A stretch of DNA of 64,000 bases from Cornus controversa (GCA_026545225.1 CM048845.1:93436533-93500532); one strand, 5' to 3'; counted from the stretch's first letter, positions 33,906-47,912 are shown. Numbers and translations are program-made. Notes: a model not told the origin generated them from the sequence alone.

Positions 33906-34814
33906 AATAGTGTTCTCATTTGACGGTTATTCTAAGGAAGATAATTTCATGTGTTTAATTAACTGAAATTTTCTTATTTGCTCTATTATTATTATTTTAT
34001 CTTTTTGTTAATAAGCATACAATGCACACGTCAACCCAGAAAAAGCATCAAATGAGAACAGTATTATAAAAGTTGATAATAAATTGATTAAAAAAAAGAG
34101 TCAAAAGTTAGGACAAATTTGATAATGTGAACCTCGTTATACTACTAATTTGATATAAAGTATATAACTGCATGGAAATTATAATATATATAATCCAGTC
34201 CAAATTGGTGAAACTTTCAGCATCAACCCCAATCAGTTATTCCATTGGTGTGTGTGTGTGTATATATATATGTAATGATTTGCTTATAAAGATCTCAGTT
34301 TTTAGCCCCTTATGCAAATGATCGAGCATTATCAATTGATCTTCCTTTTCTGGTGGACACGTGTAATCATTTCAACACCTTTAATTGCATAAAAAGAATG
34401 CTAAACAGCCAATCAACTTGGTCAATATTATTGAAAGGGGCAAAAAGGATTAGAAAAATGAAGATCATATCAAGGCAATAACATATTTCCATCATTTCTA
34501 GGATGGAATATATACCGTTCCTTATCAAACTTAATTAAAAATTAACTTCTTATAAAAAATTCCAAGTTAATTAACAAATATTTCTTCTGCTTTCTAGCAT
34601 TGATATAGAGGCAATATTCACGCGAGGTCAATAAATTTTTTGTACCTTATATTTGAGAGCACTGAATCGCTAATTCAAGTGATACGCAAGTTATGTTTAG
34701 AATAATTGTGAGCAAATACCCTTCAGAAGGAAGTCTTGATCGCTCTCAAGGCCATTCTCAAATTGTTCTCCGATGGTGGCGTAGTTTCACGATTTTTTTA
34801 AACGAGTAATTAAC

Positions 34815-35173
34815 TGTTACAAAATTAACAGAAAAGAAGATCAAACACATAAACAAAGACATACAGATTTACAAGGTTCACCCAAAATTTAAAAATACGT
34901 CTTTGGTGTTACAAGTTTTCACTATAATGAAAAAAACGACATACAATTACAGAAAGTTCATATAGTATATATAGAAACCTCATAGGACTATACTAAAAAG
35001 TACTAAATTACAAAAATACTTTCAAAAAATTCGGGTTGGGGTGGCCTGAACCCGACCTTCGGGCAAGGGGGTGATGCCTCCTGCAACTTTCGTCAACTTA
35101 CAATAAAGTTAGATCTGTAAAGTTGGGTCAAAATATTCAATATAATCAGACTCTACACTTTCTATCACTAACA
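34815..35173 (-). mobile_element. probable solo LTR (minus orientation)
   Basis: Read on the minus strand the 359-bp unit begins TGTTAGTGATAGAAAGTGTA and ends TTTTGTAACA, so the ends are TGTTA...TAACA. A TATA-like TATATATACTA lies in the middle, and R/U5-like text (GGGTGAACCTTGTAAATC, GTGTTTGATCTTC) follows. The flanks (TTAAC left, AAAAA right) do not match, so either the duplication has decayed or the unit is part of a rearranged element. No primer-binding site adjoins it. Confidence 0.5.
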
Positions 35174-35415
35174 AAAAAGACGTCGATTCAATGCTTCCAA
35201 ACACGCTGCATTATAATTATTGGATTGCCACATAGTCCACTACAATTTTTTCATGATCACATTTAATTCAAAATTTTATCAATATAGTGGTGAAATTTAA
35301 ACATGATTCACTCTAGGTATTGCAAGATGGTCCTTACCGGAGTGGATTTAAGTCTCATGCGAAGAATTTTTATGCGATTCTCACGTGAGTCACGTGATGC
35401 ATACTGTAATCCATG

Positions 35416-35697
35416 TTGGTGTTGTTTGATAATTCAATTCAGTGCTTAATTCTGAATAGATTAAGCGCTTATTCAATTAAGTGTGTTTGATAACGTAATT
35501 TGAATATCAAAATGAAAAATAGCACTTAAAATGAAGTAAAATTTTAGGTGACAGAAACATTAATTATCACTGAATGCTGAAAATTCAAAAAAATATCAAA
35601 AAATATTTATTTTTTAATTACCACTTAAAAACTTCAGGACTTAAAATTCAGGTATTAAAATTTTCAATACATAATTTTCAGTTTTATTAGACAATTT
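35416..35697 (+). mobile_element. MITE of the GGTGTTGTTTGATAA family
   Basis: The left end TTGGTGTTGTTTGATAATTC is mirrored by the right end (reverse complement AAATTGTCTAATAAAACTGA), and the interior is AT-rich without a frame. A second, inverted and partial copy is at 16740-16905. Confidence 0.6.
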
Positions 35698-37734
35698 TTT
35701 TTTTTTAGTTATTCTTTTCTTGGTCCTATCATTTATCACCTGTCAATTTTTTTTGTTGATAAAATTTTCACTTGGCACTTCCTTCAGGCTTCAACCCATT
35801 TATCATTTTTCTTTATTTATCTACCAAAGGAATATAGTCATTTATGGATGTGGGTATCATTCACGTGCATGGGTCTTAGAGAAGTGAGCCCTACTTAATA
35901 AATATGTTGTGAGACATATATTGACATGTTTGGCTAGATGGTAAATGACCTGGAAAATCTTTTATTTACTCATTACTTGGAAGCCGTCAACAACAATTGT
36001 GTTTTTTTTCGTTAGGTATGCTATTGCTTGTCAGAATGAATATTTTCATGATCATTTAGAGAAGCTTGTCTCAATCCGATATAAAGAAAGAAATTTGTTA
36101 AAAAGCAATATCACATTAATTTTTTTTTTTGTTAAAGCTATGTTTACGACCACGAAATCCACGTTTTAGAATTGAAATTAAAAAAAAATTAATTCAAATT
36201 TCAAACTAAAATTTTAATGCACCGTCACGGTGCTCTGAAATGCAACATAAATATTCTTCATACGAGCAACTGAAAAGTATTTATTAAAAAAACTAGCTAG
36301 TCCTCCTTTGTTAATGATAAACAAAAAACCTAATGTTTTATTTATATTTAGGACAGTGACATAATATTAACATGCCACGTGTGTTTTGATGGTAGTCAAT
36401 GTCCACTGTGGGTGAAGTTAAAACCTTGGTATCTGTCGGTGTGTGTATGTACTTAAAAATGTCACACCTTAATTATTTTTGTTTTTTATTTTTTTCTGAA
36501 AGGTAATGTCACAGCTTATTAGAAGAGTAGTAGGTGGGTTTGATATATGAGTTTCAAGGGAAGCCATTAATCCATGTCATGGTCTTAAAAGATCTTTATG
36601 CTCAGGTCAATCCAGACAGGTGATCGATCACAAGGAAATGGTTTTAGTCTAGCTTTGAGTTCAGTTTCTGTTAAGATATTGAAGACCGTGAGTTATTTTC
36701 CCGGAAAAACAAAAAAGAAAGTGAAAAAGAAAAATGAAGGGACATTGATGATGTTAAAGACTTCAGGACAAGCTCAAGTCAAAATGACACAAATACCCAT
36801 ACCCATACACATGTATTTACCATCAGAACCAACTGAAGTCCATCGAGGGCGGCTGGCTAATGGCTGATCATCACTCACTTCCTTAAGGCGAGTGAATGAA
36901 AGAAAATAAAATTTTCAAGAAAATTATGAAAAAATATTATTGTATAGTTTAAATAGCAATAAACTTATTATAAAAGAAAGGGTTTATTATTGTAAGTTCA
37001 AATTTTTTTTTCAAAAAATCAAAATTTTTCTATGTTTTTTTGTAGGAAAATTTTATGAGAGAATTAGATGGTTATAGAAAATAATTTTCTCTCAAAATTT
37101 TCTTTTTCTTGCTGACCAAACTTCTAAAGTGTTTAATATATTTTTATTTCCTTTCTTTTTTTGCTATTTTCATATAACCAAACACAACCTAAATATTTCA
37201 AAATGAATGGTTAATACAAAACGTGTGCATGAAATATTTGTGTGGACAGAAGGAAAAAAAAATCTTATTCTCAAATATATGTTTGGGAAAATTTAGTTTA
37301 AGTAACAAAATCTTAAAATAAGTGTGGTACAGTGATGATCAGCTGTACTGCTTTACTTTTATTATTTTATTAATTACCATGCATGGTAACTAATAAGCAT
37401 CAATTATTTTAAGATTTGGTCACTAAATTATAATATTACCTGAGGGTTGTTACCGACACTTGCAAATACTGTTTTCATTTTTTCCGGCAAATAATGCTTT
37501 CATTCTATGAGTTTTTTTCGGTAAAGAGGTTGGATTTGGGACATCCTAACCACCAAGTTTACAAAGTATTTTTTTTTTTTTTTTGCTTTAAATGATCTCA
37601 TTCTTGAATTGAACTCTCAGAAAATAGGGCCATACAATGTTCCTCATCTAAAATTGATTCCAATTCAAAAAGTACATATAATCACATGGCGAGGACAATG
37701 GATTCAACTGGATGAGAAAGCAACTTTGTACCTA
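35698..37734. other. intergenic AT-rich DNA, nothing delimited
   Basis: The longest frame (36598-36867, plus) has no recognisable motif and is lysine-rich low complexity. T-runs occur at 36120 and 37569-37584. Confidence 0.35.
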
Positions 37735-38290
37735 GAAAGGATGCATGGAATATGAATACAATATGAACCCGGCGATATCATAATTTTTATAAAAAAGGAT
37801 ATAAGTACGAATATCATACGATAATATAAAAATAATAAATTATATTTTTATATATACAAAAAATAAGTTATTAACATTTCTTTATAAAATATTATCATTA
37901 ACAAACAAAATAAGAGTTAAGAGTCATTGCATAATTAGTATGGATGAATTTTGTACTAAATCATTATATGTATCTTAACACTTATTTTTTAAATGAATTT
38001 TAAACTTTTCTTAACAATTATAATATGATATTATTGTTGGGAAAACAACATTTTCATGTTCAAAACTTGTTAAAAATGTATTTTGAAGTATTCAAGAAGT
38101 ATCGGATACGTGGTCGAAGTATCTGAGAATTATCAGATATGTGTTAAAAATAAAAATATATATTTTAAAATTATGAATATGTTTAGGAAGTATCAGACAC
38201 GTATTCGGGAATATCCAATGAGTATCGATATTGAATACGAACACGATACAGATACATTACACTTGTAAAAGTATTCGTGCTTTCTAACTT
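37735..38290. repeat. dispersed 'GACAC...ATACGG' repeat, copy 2
   Basis: Begins with an AAAGGATGCATGGAATATGA-like edge. Its second half repeats AGTATC-GA-ACGT phrases: AGTATCGGATACGTGG, AAGTATCAGACACGTATTCG, CCAATGAGTATCGATATTGA. The string AATATCCAATGAGT-TCGATAT also occurs in copy 3 (near 59863). Confidence 0.6.
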
Positions 38291-40010
38291 TGTACTATAC
38301 GAACAATTAAATACGTATTTCTATATTTAATAACGATATGATATTGAGGTTAAAAGAAAAACCCTGATACTCTTTTTGAATAATTGAATCTAAATATGGA
38401 AGTTAGGAAAAAAAAAATCTAAATACGAATGTGGTGCTACTTTTTTTTATTTACATAAGGTAGTGCTACTTTTATTTCCCTATTCAATCATTATCATCGT
38501 CATCGTTCTTATTTATTGTCTTAATCTCATATAAATATAAATAAGGTTCCTACCTAGCTTCATTGTCATCATGATTTTCTATTAGAGTCTATTTCACCAA
38601 TTCTATTTGACTTTTAAAGTCTTTCTAATAATTTTTACGTTTATTAGTGGTTGTCTCCATCTCTTCTCTTCGTACGTGGAGTTTTATGTTAAAAGCGTCT
38701 AAAGTTCAAATTATCTAAATTTATTCTCTTTTATTTTGTTTTTATTAACAGATGGTGACTTTTAAATTTTCTCTTATATTTTCATTAATAACTCTATTTC
38801 AACCACTCATTTTAGCATTACATGAAAACATTATTATTATTATTTTTAAAACCCAAAATTCTGTTGGATACATAAAACATATTTGACCAAATAACTATGC
38901 CATATATAGTTTGGACTTATTCAATCTTTACTTAAAAGAAGGATTAACATATAAAAGGAAAAAACTTATAATTTCCTTTTTTATTAACTTGTAGCAGTCT
39001 TATAGTATACCGAAAAATATTATTATTATTATATGTATTTATATTGTAATAATGCATTCTGTAATAAAAAATTACCAAAGTTGACGGACATGATGTAAGA
39101 AGAACCGCCACCAATCTAGCTCATATACCCGGAGAAGATGAAAGGCCAGGTTGGTATTGCGATCGGCATTGTCTGTGGCTTTTCTTTTTAATCAAGTATT
39201 ATATTATCCTTTTTTTAATAATTATTATTATAATTTTAATCCTTTGATCCATCATTAACTCATCTACTGTCATTTCTGCAACTACTCAGTTCATAATTCC
39301 AAAAGCCCTCTACAAAAAATGCTCTTTCTTTAAGAAGATAGAGGTTTCTCTTTCCATTGTCACATGGTTTGGTAGTTTCTTATAGTGGGCTTTTTAATTT
39401 ATTATCACTTTATTGCTTTATTGTTTTTCTGTTAATCATTAATTATTAATATGTTTTTTCACAGTTGAATCTAACCTATCCAATCCACCCCTATGGTAAT
39501 ATGTAGAGAGTTAAAATGGGGGTTGTGATTGTTTGTTTGGATTGTTATGACTACATAGCCAAATGGATTAGGGCTTTGCTAGTGCAGCAACCTTTCCCCG
39601 TATTGGTAATTTCCCATGTTGGGGTAGCTTGTAGAGCCTTTTGGTAGTAGGAAGAGAGAACCCCACGCACTCCTCTCTTCTGTGGCTTTCCCTTTGCTGC
39701 ATTTGGGTGTGGAGTGCCACGAGCAGTTTTTTTGATTTTTTTGGTGGTGGATCTGTTCTTTTTAGTGGTTAGACATGAATTGAGTTTGTGAATTTTGTTC
39801 ATTTTTGTGTCTGGCTTTTCAAGTTCTCTTGGTTGTTTTCATGTTTCTGATTAGTGGTTCTGTTTTTATGCGAGTTTCTTCATCTTGAGATCTGGGTTCT
39901 GAAGAATTGTTGGTCTTGCTCAAGTTCTTAGTTTTTGCTTGTTGAATTGAGTATATTTGGGTTCTAATTTCGTTCATTTGTGTGTGAATTGAGTTGACTT
40001 GAGTGAAAAT
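38291..40010 (+). promoter_or_regulatory. upstream region and probable 5' leader of the CSLC gene
   Basis: No coding exon is visible. The last ~250 bases become T-rich and less repetitive, like a plant 5' UTR. If transcribed, the leader contains short upstream frames, notably 39841-39888 (ATG to TGA, 15 codons) and a minimal ATG-AAT-TGA near 39775. No convincing TATA box can be tied to a start site by eye. Confidence 0.4.
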
Positions 40011-42867
40011 ATGGCTCCAAGTACAAATTTTTCTAAGTGGTGGACAAAGGATACAAGGAAGGGAACTCCAGTAGTAGTGACCATGGAGAACCCCAATTAC
40101 TCTGTACTAGAAATTGATGGTCCTGACACGGCATTCCGGCCGGTCGACAAAGACCGGGGAAAGAATGCGAAACAAGTGACATGGGTATTGCTTCTCAAGG
40201 CTCATCGAGCTGTCGGTTGCCTAGCATGGCTCGGCAATATGCTCTGGGCATTGCTTGGTGCCATCAAGAAAAGGTTGATATTTCGGGAAGGAGTGACAAT
40301 GGAGAATGAAAAATCTGGCAAAGGAAGGCTATTGTTCAGAGTCATTTTAGCATTCTTAGTGACGGCTTTGTCATTTCTGGCCTTTGAAGTGGTTGCCCTT
40401 TTCAAGGGTTGGCATTATTTCCAGAACCATAGTTTTCACATCCCACAAACATTGGAGATTCAAGGATGGCTGCACACTGTATACATAGCTTGGTTGGACT
40501 TTCGCGCGGACTACATTGCACATGCAATTCAAGCTCTATCTACCTTCTGTGTTGCTCTCTTCCTAATTCAATCTGCCGACAGGCTGATACTTTGTCTAGG
40601 TTTCTTCTGGATCAAGTACAAGAAGATTAAGCCGAGAATTGAAGGTGATCCATTTAAGTCCGACGATTTGGAAGGTTCAGGTTGTAACTATCCGATGGTT
40701 CTCGTTCAGATTCCAATGTGTAATGAGAGAGAGGTAATTATTATGATGTTCATTTTATATATATCAGTCATGTAAGAACTAATTGTAGCTCTTGTTTGTC
40801 TATTTCTTCTTTTCTTGATCTGATCTTTAGTTTTAAGTTCACTATTCAAATTATGAGTACCTTTCTGCGTAAAAGAAGTAAAATTGATGGTAGAATATGA
40901 TGTATAGTTGTTTGGTGATGCCATGACGAAAACCAATAAGTTTTTCAACAATGGTGGACTGATGATGATGACTTTGGAATTGACCTCTTTAGGTGTACGA
41001 ACAGTCTATCTCAGCAGTCTGCCAACTTGATTGGCCAAAGGACCAGTTATTGATTCAAATTCTTGACGACTCTGATGATGAGAACATTCAGTGGTTAATT
41101 AAGGGAGAGGTCTCCAAATGGAGTCAGAGGGGTGTCAACATTATTTATCGGCATCGATTGGTTAGAACTGGCTATAAAGCTGGAAACCTCAAGTCTGCTA
41201 TGAATTGCGATTATGTGAAGGCCTATGAATTTGTTGCAATCTTTGATGCTGATTTTCAACCACACCCAGATTTCCTTAAGCAGACGATTCCACATTTTAA
41301 GGTGGGTAGAAGTTATGTTTCCATTCTATATCAGTTCTTAAGCTTCTCTTTGTGTGAGACTTGTTCTAGTTACTCATTTGTTCACCTTGCATTGCAGGAC
41401 AATCCTGAACTGGGGTTAGTTCAGGCTAGATGGGCTTTTGTGAATAAGGACGAAAATTTGTTGACACGCCTCCAAAACATCAATTTGTGCTTCCACTTTG
41501 AGGTAGAGCAGCAGGTAAATGGAGTCTTCCTCAATTTCTTTGGTTTCAATGGGACTGCTGGTGTGTGGAGAATCAAAGCACTGGAAGAGTCTGGTGGCTG
41601 GCTTGAGAGGACAACTGTGGAGGATATGGACATAGCAGTTCGTGCTCATCTCAATGGTTGGAAATTCGTCTTCCTTAATGATGTGAAGGTAAGCTAAGTT
41701 TTTGTCCAAATTCCCTCTTTTGGCATTCCTGAGATATTGATGACAATTTGAATTAAATAGATCCTGAAAACAACCGAAGGGAAGTAAGTCGAACTCGAGG
41801 GAAAAATTCAAGTATGGAAAAGTTTAAAATTAGTGAGTTGATTTGGGAATTATGCTCAATGATTAGGATATTGACGAAAAATTCACATATTACCATATGT
41901 CTTCCATTACATAATATCACTAGCAGAATTGTTGGGTGCAATTCGACGCATCACTGAATATTTGGAGAACACTGAATGATTCCATGTGTATATTGAACTA
42001 CCTTCCAGGTGCTTTGTGAAGTTCCTGAATCTTTTGAAGCTTACAGAAAACAACAACATCGCTGGCATTCCGGTCCGATGCATCTCTTTCGTTTGTGCCT
42101 TCCAGCCATCATTAAGTCCAAGGTTGGTCTCACTCTCACATTCGATCTTGCTTTAATTTCTTATATGTCTAATTTTGACCATGTCATCCCTAAAATTTCA
42201 TTATGCCGTGATGTTGCAGATATCATTTTGGAAGAAATCAAACTTGATATTTTTGTTCTTTCTCTTGAGGAAACTTATTCTCCCATTCTATTCTTTCACA
42301 TTGTTTTGCATTATTCTTCCTTTGACCATGTTTGTCCCCGAAGCCGAGCTTCCTGTCTGGGTTATTTGTTACGTTCCCATATGTATGTCATTCCTAAGTA
42401 TTCTTCCTGCACCAGGATCCTTCCCATTCATTGCCCCTTACCTTCTATTTGAGAACACAATGTCTGTGACCAAATTCAATGCCATGATATCTGGACTCTT
42501 CCAGCTGGGAAGCTCATATGAATGGGTTGTCACTAAAAAGGCCGGTCGATCATCAGAACCTGACCTATTGGCTGCAGAAGAGAGGGAATCTAAAGCCATG
42601 AATCACCCACAGCTTTATAGAGGCGCTTCTGATAGCGGGCTCTCCGAGCTCAACAAACTGAAAGAACACCAAGAAACACCCACTAAACCTCCTGTGAAAA
42701 AAACAAACAAGCTATATAGGAAAGAGCTTGCCCTGGCTTTCTTACTACTTACTGCAGCACTCAGGAGCCTTTTATCAGCTCAAGGAGTGCACTTCTACTA
42801 CTTGCTATTTCAAGGTGTGTCTTTCCTCCTTGTGGGTCTTGACCTGATTGGTGAACAAATGAGCTAA
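40011..42867 (+). CDS. CSLC: CSLC xyloglucan glucan synthase (cellulose synthase-like C)
   Basis: Golgi membrane GT2 enzyme that polymerises the beta-1,4-glucan backbone of xyloglucan. Five exons: 40011-40733, 40993-41301, 41398-41688, 42009-42122, 42220-42867; all introns GT-AG, total 694 aa, the family's normal length. ATG at 40011 is chosen because the residues that follow (MAPSTNF, then RKGTPVVV) match the CSLC N-terminus. GT2 hallmarks: DDSDDE at 266-271, DAD at 326-328, VEDMD at about 418-422 and QQHRW at 456-460. Two transmembrane segments precede the catalytic loop (about 107-131 and 176-205), and several follow ([16 protein letters not shown] onward). The protein ends [10 protein letters not shown]. 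The [11 protein letters not shown] stretch suggests the CSLC5/CSLC12-like branch rather than CSLC4; this is from memory. No damage is visible. Confidence 0.95.
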
Positions 42868-43144
42868 AATGATCTGCAGGGAAAACAAAAAAGTACATTG
42901 AAAATGAGAGAGAGAAACAACTAAACAAGAAAAATAGTGAACAGCTCTAGTTGCAGCTGCAAAATTTCATATTTGGTATCTCTAGTAGGGGTATTCAATC
43001 ATTCCTTTGCCTTCGAAGGCTTCGATGGTGCAGGTAGAAGCTAACAGTAAGCCATTTGCAAATAAGAAGTCTTTTCTTCCCACTTAAAGATTTGCCCATA
43101 AAGAATTTTTTCCCTCTTTATTGATTGCTTGCATTCCATCTTGC

Positions 43145-43150
43145 AATAAA
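43145..43150 (+). terminator. candidate polyadenylation signal AATAAA for CSLC
   Basis: AATAAA lies about 280 nt after the CSLC stop codon and is followed by T-rich sequence, a plausible plant 3' UTR length. Plant poly(A) signals are loose, so this is only a candidate. Confidence 0.35.
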
Positions 43151-43419
43151 ATTGTGGGTTATTTGTGACATAGGCCAGTCCTCAATGTTGTATCATTATT
43201 ATCATAAATTTTCTTCCACTTCTTTGGTTCCTAAATTTATGATGATGTTGTTTGCTATATATATGTAAGATCAGAGCCAACTATTCATTTTTTGCCTGTG
43301 TATTCTTGCTTGAGTGTGATTTGGATCTTATATAGTCCATCTTGTTTTGTATTTAATCCCCAAAACTACACTGAATGTATAGCTATATATAAAGATGCAG
43401 CAGTTAAGTCTATTTTATG

Positions 43420-43420
43420 C

Positions 43421-43471
<51 letters not shown>
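43420..43471. repeat. compound (TC)n(AC)n microsatellite
   Basis: Eleven or so TC units followed by about fourteen AC units. Confidence 0.9.
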
Positions 43472-43475
<4 letters not shown>

Positions 43476-43969
43476 TGCCCTTTTTCTTTTTTATTATCCA
43501 ATGTAAGAAATAAATTATGATTTATGAATGTGTTCTCTAAGGAAAACACACGCAAGAATTTAGAATAGTCAATAGTGTCGGCAGGCCGTGGGGAGTGAGG
43601 AGGATAAGCTAATGACAGAGTGGACCGTGACCATTAGTGGTGGACAGCACCATTCTTGACCCTGCATTTCACCCTACATTGATGTCCTACCTTGAGTCCC
43701 ATTTGATATGAATTCTTTTGACCCTTGCTCTCAACAATGTTGAATGTGTGTGGACCAAAGAGGTCAACAACCTCCAAATATTCCACGGCATATCCTTTCT
43801 ACTTTTGTAACACTTTTGAACTTCCCAATTAATACCATTTTCTTACAGCATAATGATTGATAACAGCACAATGAAGTGAGTTCGAACTTTTTATCCTACT
43901 TATATTATATTCCCATGCTGAGTGGTTTCGGTTTCGACTTGGTTAACTGGCTAGCCGCCCTCTCTCTCT

Positions 43970-43972
<3 letters not shown>

Positions 43973-44012
<40 letters not shown>
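43973..44012. repeat. (TA)n microsatellite
   Basis: About 20 TA units directly following a short (TC)n run. Confidence 0.9.
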
Positions 44013-44015
<3 letters not shown>

Positions 44016-44445
44016 ACGGTTATCTTGTGATGGGAAAGTTGTGGTTATGAATGTGATTGGGTGTCGAGTTTTGATGAAAATGTCATTGCCAAGAGTTATT
44101 ACACCCTTTGCAATGCATGCCATGGGAAACTAGTGTAAATACAGTTGACAGGACAAGCTAACTACCTACTATTACTCTCACCCTCTTTTGGAGACTGTTC
44201 ATGCAGTGTTTTAAAGAGTTTTGTACTCTTTTCATGTGTCGGTTGTTGAATGCTGGAGAGGCGCCGTATCATATTTGGACTGTTACTTTGTATGGATGGG
44301 AAAATCTTTTGGATGTTTGTTTGGGAGTAGGGAAAGTGACAAAAGTACTTAACCCTGTTTGTTTTTTTTGGGTGTTTAGCTTCCATCCATCCAGAATTGA
44401 AACACAGAGTAGGGCTTGTTGAGAAAAAGATATTACATCCCCTAC

Positions 44446-44446
44446 C

Positions 44447-44479
<33 letters not shown>

Positions 44480-44492
44480 ACACACACACACA
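44446..44492. repeat. compound (TCTG)n(TC)n(AC)n microsatellite
   Basis: CTGTCTGTCTGT then TC units then CACACA units. Confidence 0.85.
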
Positions 44493-47400
44493 GACATATA
44501 ATCACATACAAGAAGCTGAATTACACATGGTTTCCAACCCATTGATGTTGAGGTTGCTAGTTGCCATGTGCTACCCTTATTTGCCAATTAGAAATTAAGA
44601 CAGCATCCAGACAATGTACATAACTATGCCATATTGCAATGTGCTGGCATGGATCCCATTGTTATTTATATAAACACGCACACGCACATATTTTTAGGCA
44701 AGTATAGATTGTATTACACCAAAAGGATGAAGTTGTGTCCATTAATGAAGAAGGGCACAGGACCATTTGAACATCAACACCAAAGCAAAAAGGGCATACA
44801 AGAGAACACAAACAGAAAAGGCAACTCAGCAGCATTCAATCTCCAAAGATACAATCAGACAAACTCAAATACAAGCAGCTATCAAATTCATATAGGATCT
44901 CCCCACTCTTCTCTATTTAGATACCCTTCACCCTTGCTAAATCCTTAACTTGGATCTTATTTTAAACAGCCCAAGTTTCTCAAGCATTCCCTTGGGATTT
45001 TCTCTAATTTCTCTCAGTCCAAACAATTGACTTTCGTAATAGGGACCAACTTTTGCATATTGCTAATGATGAATTTTACCTTCAGATTTTTGTCGTTGGT
45101 CTCTCCTGTGATGTATGCATATTCGGATTCTTGACTCTTCCATTCACGGTACAAAAGGTTGAATGTGAAAATGAGGTAAATTAGGGTCAGGTACTGACGA
45201 TAAGACTTTTGTCAAATCTTGTTAATGAATTCTCATTCATTTGGTAAGAATTCTTGTGTCTGACCTCATTCATATGGGATGAATTCATGTATCCAATTCT
45301 ATTCACATGGAATTAAGACAAAAATGATGATGATGATAATTTTGAATTGACAAGCTCCCACTTGATTGATGACAAAGAACTGCATACAGCAGTCCTCTCT
45401 GAATTCTAGTTGAAAAATGGCAATTAAAGAACTAGTTCATGATACTTTCAACTTTGATTCCTACACAGCACAAAGTCAAATTTGGTAGTAACACCCCATT
45501 CACTGACCCTACTTGATCTGTCTTTGCACGTTGGCCAATTTATGAAGGAACATTTAGGAGTAGCTGAAATAAATTATACATTAATTTGGCCTCTCAAACC
45601 ATACATTTATTAGGAAAGCAAAATCAGGGTCTAGAGCATATTTATCTACAAGAGGATGACAATTTAACCCGTCTCGTTATGATTGGGATGAGTTTGGAAT
45701 CATTCTAATAAGGTTAGAGACAGATTCAAAAAGAGAGTTTAAAATCCCCCAAGACTTGAATCTGCCCCGATTAATAATAAATATATAAATAAATTTTATT
45801 TTATTAGCTAAAATTCATCATCCCATTTCCTAACAATAAAATTGAATATGTTGCGAACGACTCGATATAATTTGAAGCCTTAGGGGAAAATTACAAAAGT
45901 GGCTTTTTAACCTATAATATACTAATATTAAATTCTAGTTAATAATATTTATTTACAAATTATTCTTATTGAAATCATTATATCTAATTGGACCATTTTC
46001 TATCAATATATCTCTTAATTTTTTATCAACATTTTTTCATTGTCTAGACGCATGGATATTTGTGGGGATAAAATATTATTTTTGATTAAGATCATTCATT
46101 TTTTTTTACTTGGTTCACTTTCTTCAAAAAAATTTTATGTTCTTCGTAAAGAATTTTCTTATCATACATTTTATTATTATTATAAATCTAAATCACTAAT
46201 AATTTTTTTTTTCATTATTGTATAATCTTCTAATTCTTTCATATGACTTAGTTATTCATTTGTTGAATTTTCACTTAAATGTTTTGTTGTTTAACTATTA
46301 ATTATAACAAAAAAAAAGTTGTAATGGGAGAATAAGAAAAAACGTGATGAATAGGGAAAAAAAAGATAAAAATTAATAGTAGAAGATGAAAAGTTTTATG
46401 ATCCCAATTTTTCACAATTATTAGTTAGGTATATATTCAACCATTCATAAAAAAAAAAAGAAACGTGAAATAGAGAGAGAGAGAGAAGAGGCTAATGGTG
46501 AGATAAGAATAGAAATTAGGAGTTTTAAAATGTATTAAATTATTTGGGTCCACTGTTAAATATTTGACGCCTAAAATAAAAATTTTAGGAAGTCAAATGA
46601 TATTAGAATAAAATTATTTCGGCTCACTATTAAATCAATACTATTATTTGGGGCCTAACAATATATGAAAACAAAATATTTAGAAAGTCTAATAATTTTA
46701 GAAAATAAAATTTTGGAAAGTCTTATCAAGACAATAAAAAAAAGAAAAAATTAAATTTTGGTGACCAATCCTAAACAAAATGACTCTAAAGTGATCATAA
46801 AGTCTAGAAAAGATGAATAGTCACAAAAATTAAAACTTAATTGCTGATGAGGGACTATTTGATCACTTACTAACGTAAATATCATTCCTCTAATAAATTA
46901 TTTATAATTGGACAAATTTACCCTTTATATTAATCCCAATTAAATATCCTTCCTCTAATAAATTATTTATAATTGAACCCTTTCCATTAATCTCAATTAA
47001 ACATTTTGGTTCAAGTTGCCTAATAAGCGGCTCTTTCAAGGTGGCTAATAAATATTTAGAAAGAACTTTTAACTAATAATTATTTATTTTTATTTTCGTA
47101 TATTGTATTATTTATATTCTTATATAATTTCTGATTTTTATTGTTTATTTGCCGATAATGCTAAAAGTTGTTATTTGGTATTGACAACCAGAATACTAAA
47201 GTAACAAATAGAATAAGAAACAATAATTTAAAGAGGCAACAATTAAAATCATTTTCTCATCCAATTGGATCTTGTAATGATTTTGTTTCTTTTTCATGTT
47301 GGTCTTGTTTAACTATTGGAAATGAATTTTTTTTCATTGGTTTGAGATAATTGATAGCATATGTTAAAAAATAAATTATTTGATAAAGTAAATCGAAATA

Positions 47401-47912
47401 TCAATTTTTTGTACATAATGACGTGGCTTGTGAATGGTGTTGAGGTTGTTTAATTTTATTCAAATTGAAACAATATAAATAGTATTGTAAAAGTATTTGG
47501 TTTAAGTTTTTTGTATTTTTTTATCGAGTTGAAGTAGAATGACTTTTCTTTTTCTTTTTATTAGCATAGAAATTGAGAAGCAATATACTCCTAATTTATA
47601 ATCTAAAAATTTATACTTGTGGTATATTGGTAATCTCAATTTTGTTGATTTCTATACCATAACAATCGCGAAGGTATATATATTCAAGAATACATATTTA
47701 ATATGATATGGAAATTAAAATGTTACTTTTTTCAAGAACAATATTATAATATAAATTTTTTATTTTTTAAATTACTTACCAAAAATATTATCACACAGAT
47801 AAAATATGAGATTTTACGTTTACAGCGTGTTCAATCTCAACATAAGCTTCCAAGTTCGTAACAGTCCTCCTAGCTCCCCGTGTCTCTCTCCCACCGCCTT
47901 TATGTTTCGAAA
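44493..47912. other. intergenic AT-rich DNA upstream of gene 5
   Basis: No gene is supported. A GGATGACAATTTAACCCGTC string at about 45656 resembles a hAT-like terminus. Small direct duplications occur near 46880-46990 (ATTCCTCTAATAAATTATTT appears as two near copies, with TTATAATTG-AC). The last ~100 bp before 47913 become less AT-rich and pyrimidine-rich, consistent with a leader. Confidence 0.4.

Noticed and set aside
39999-40010. Upstream in-frame TTG start for the CSLC gene
   Set aside because: Plant nuclear genes start at ATG; the ATG at 40011 gives the expected MAPS-type N-terminus.
44201-44948. Several 60-140-codon frames on both strands
   Set aside because: They cross compound microsatellites and show no motif or splice context.
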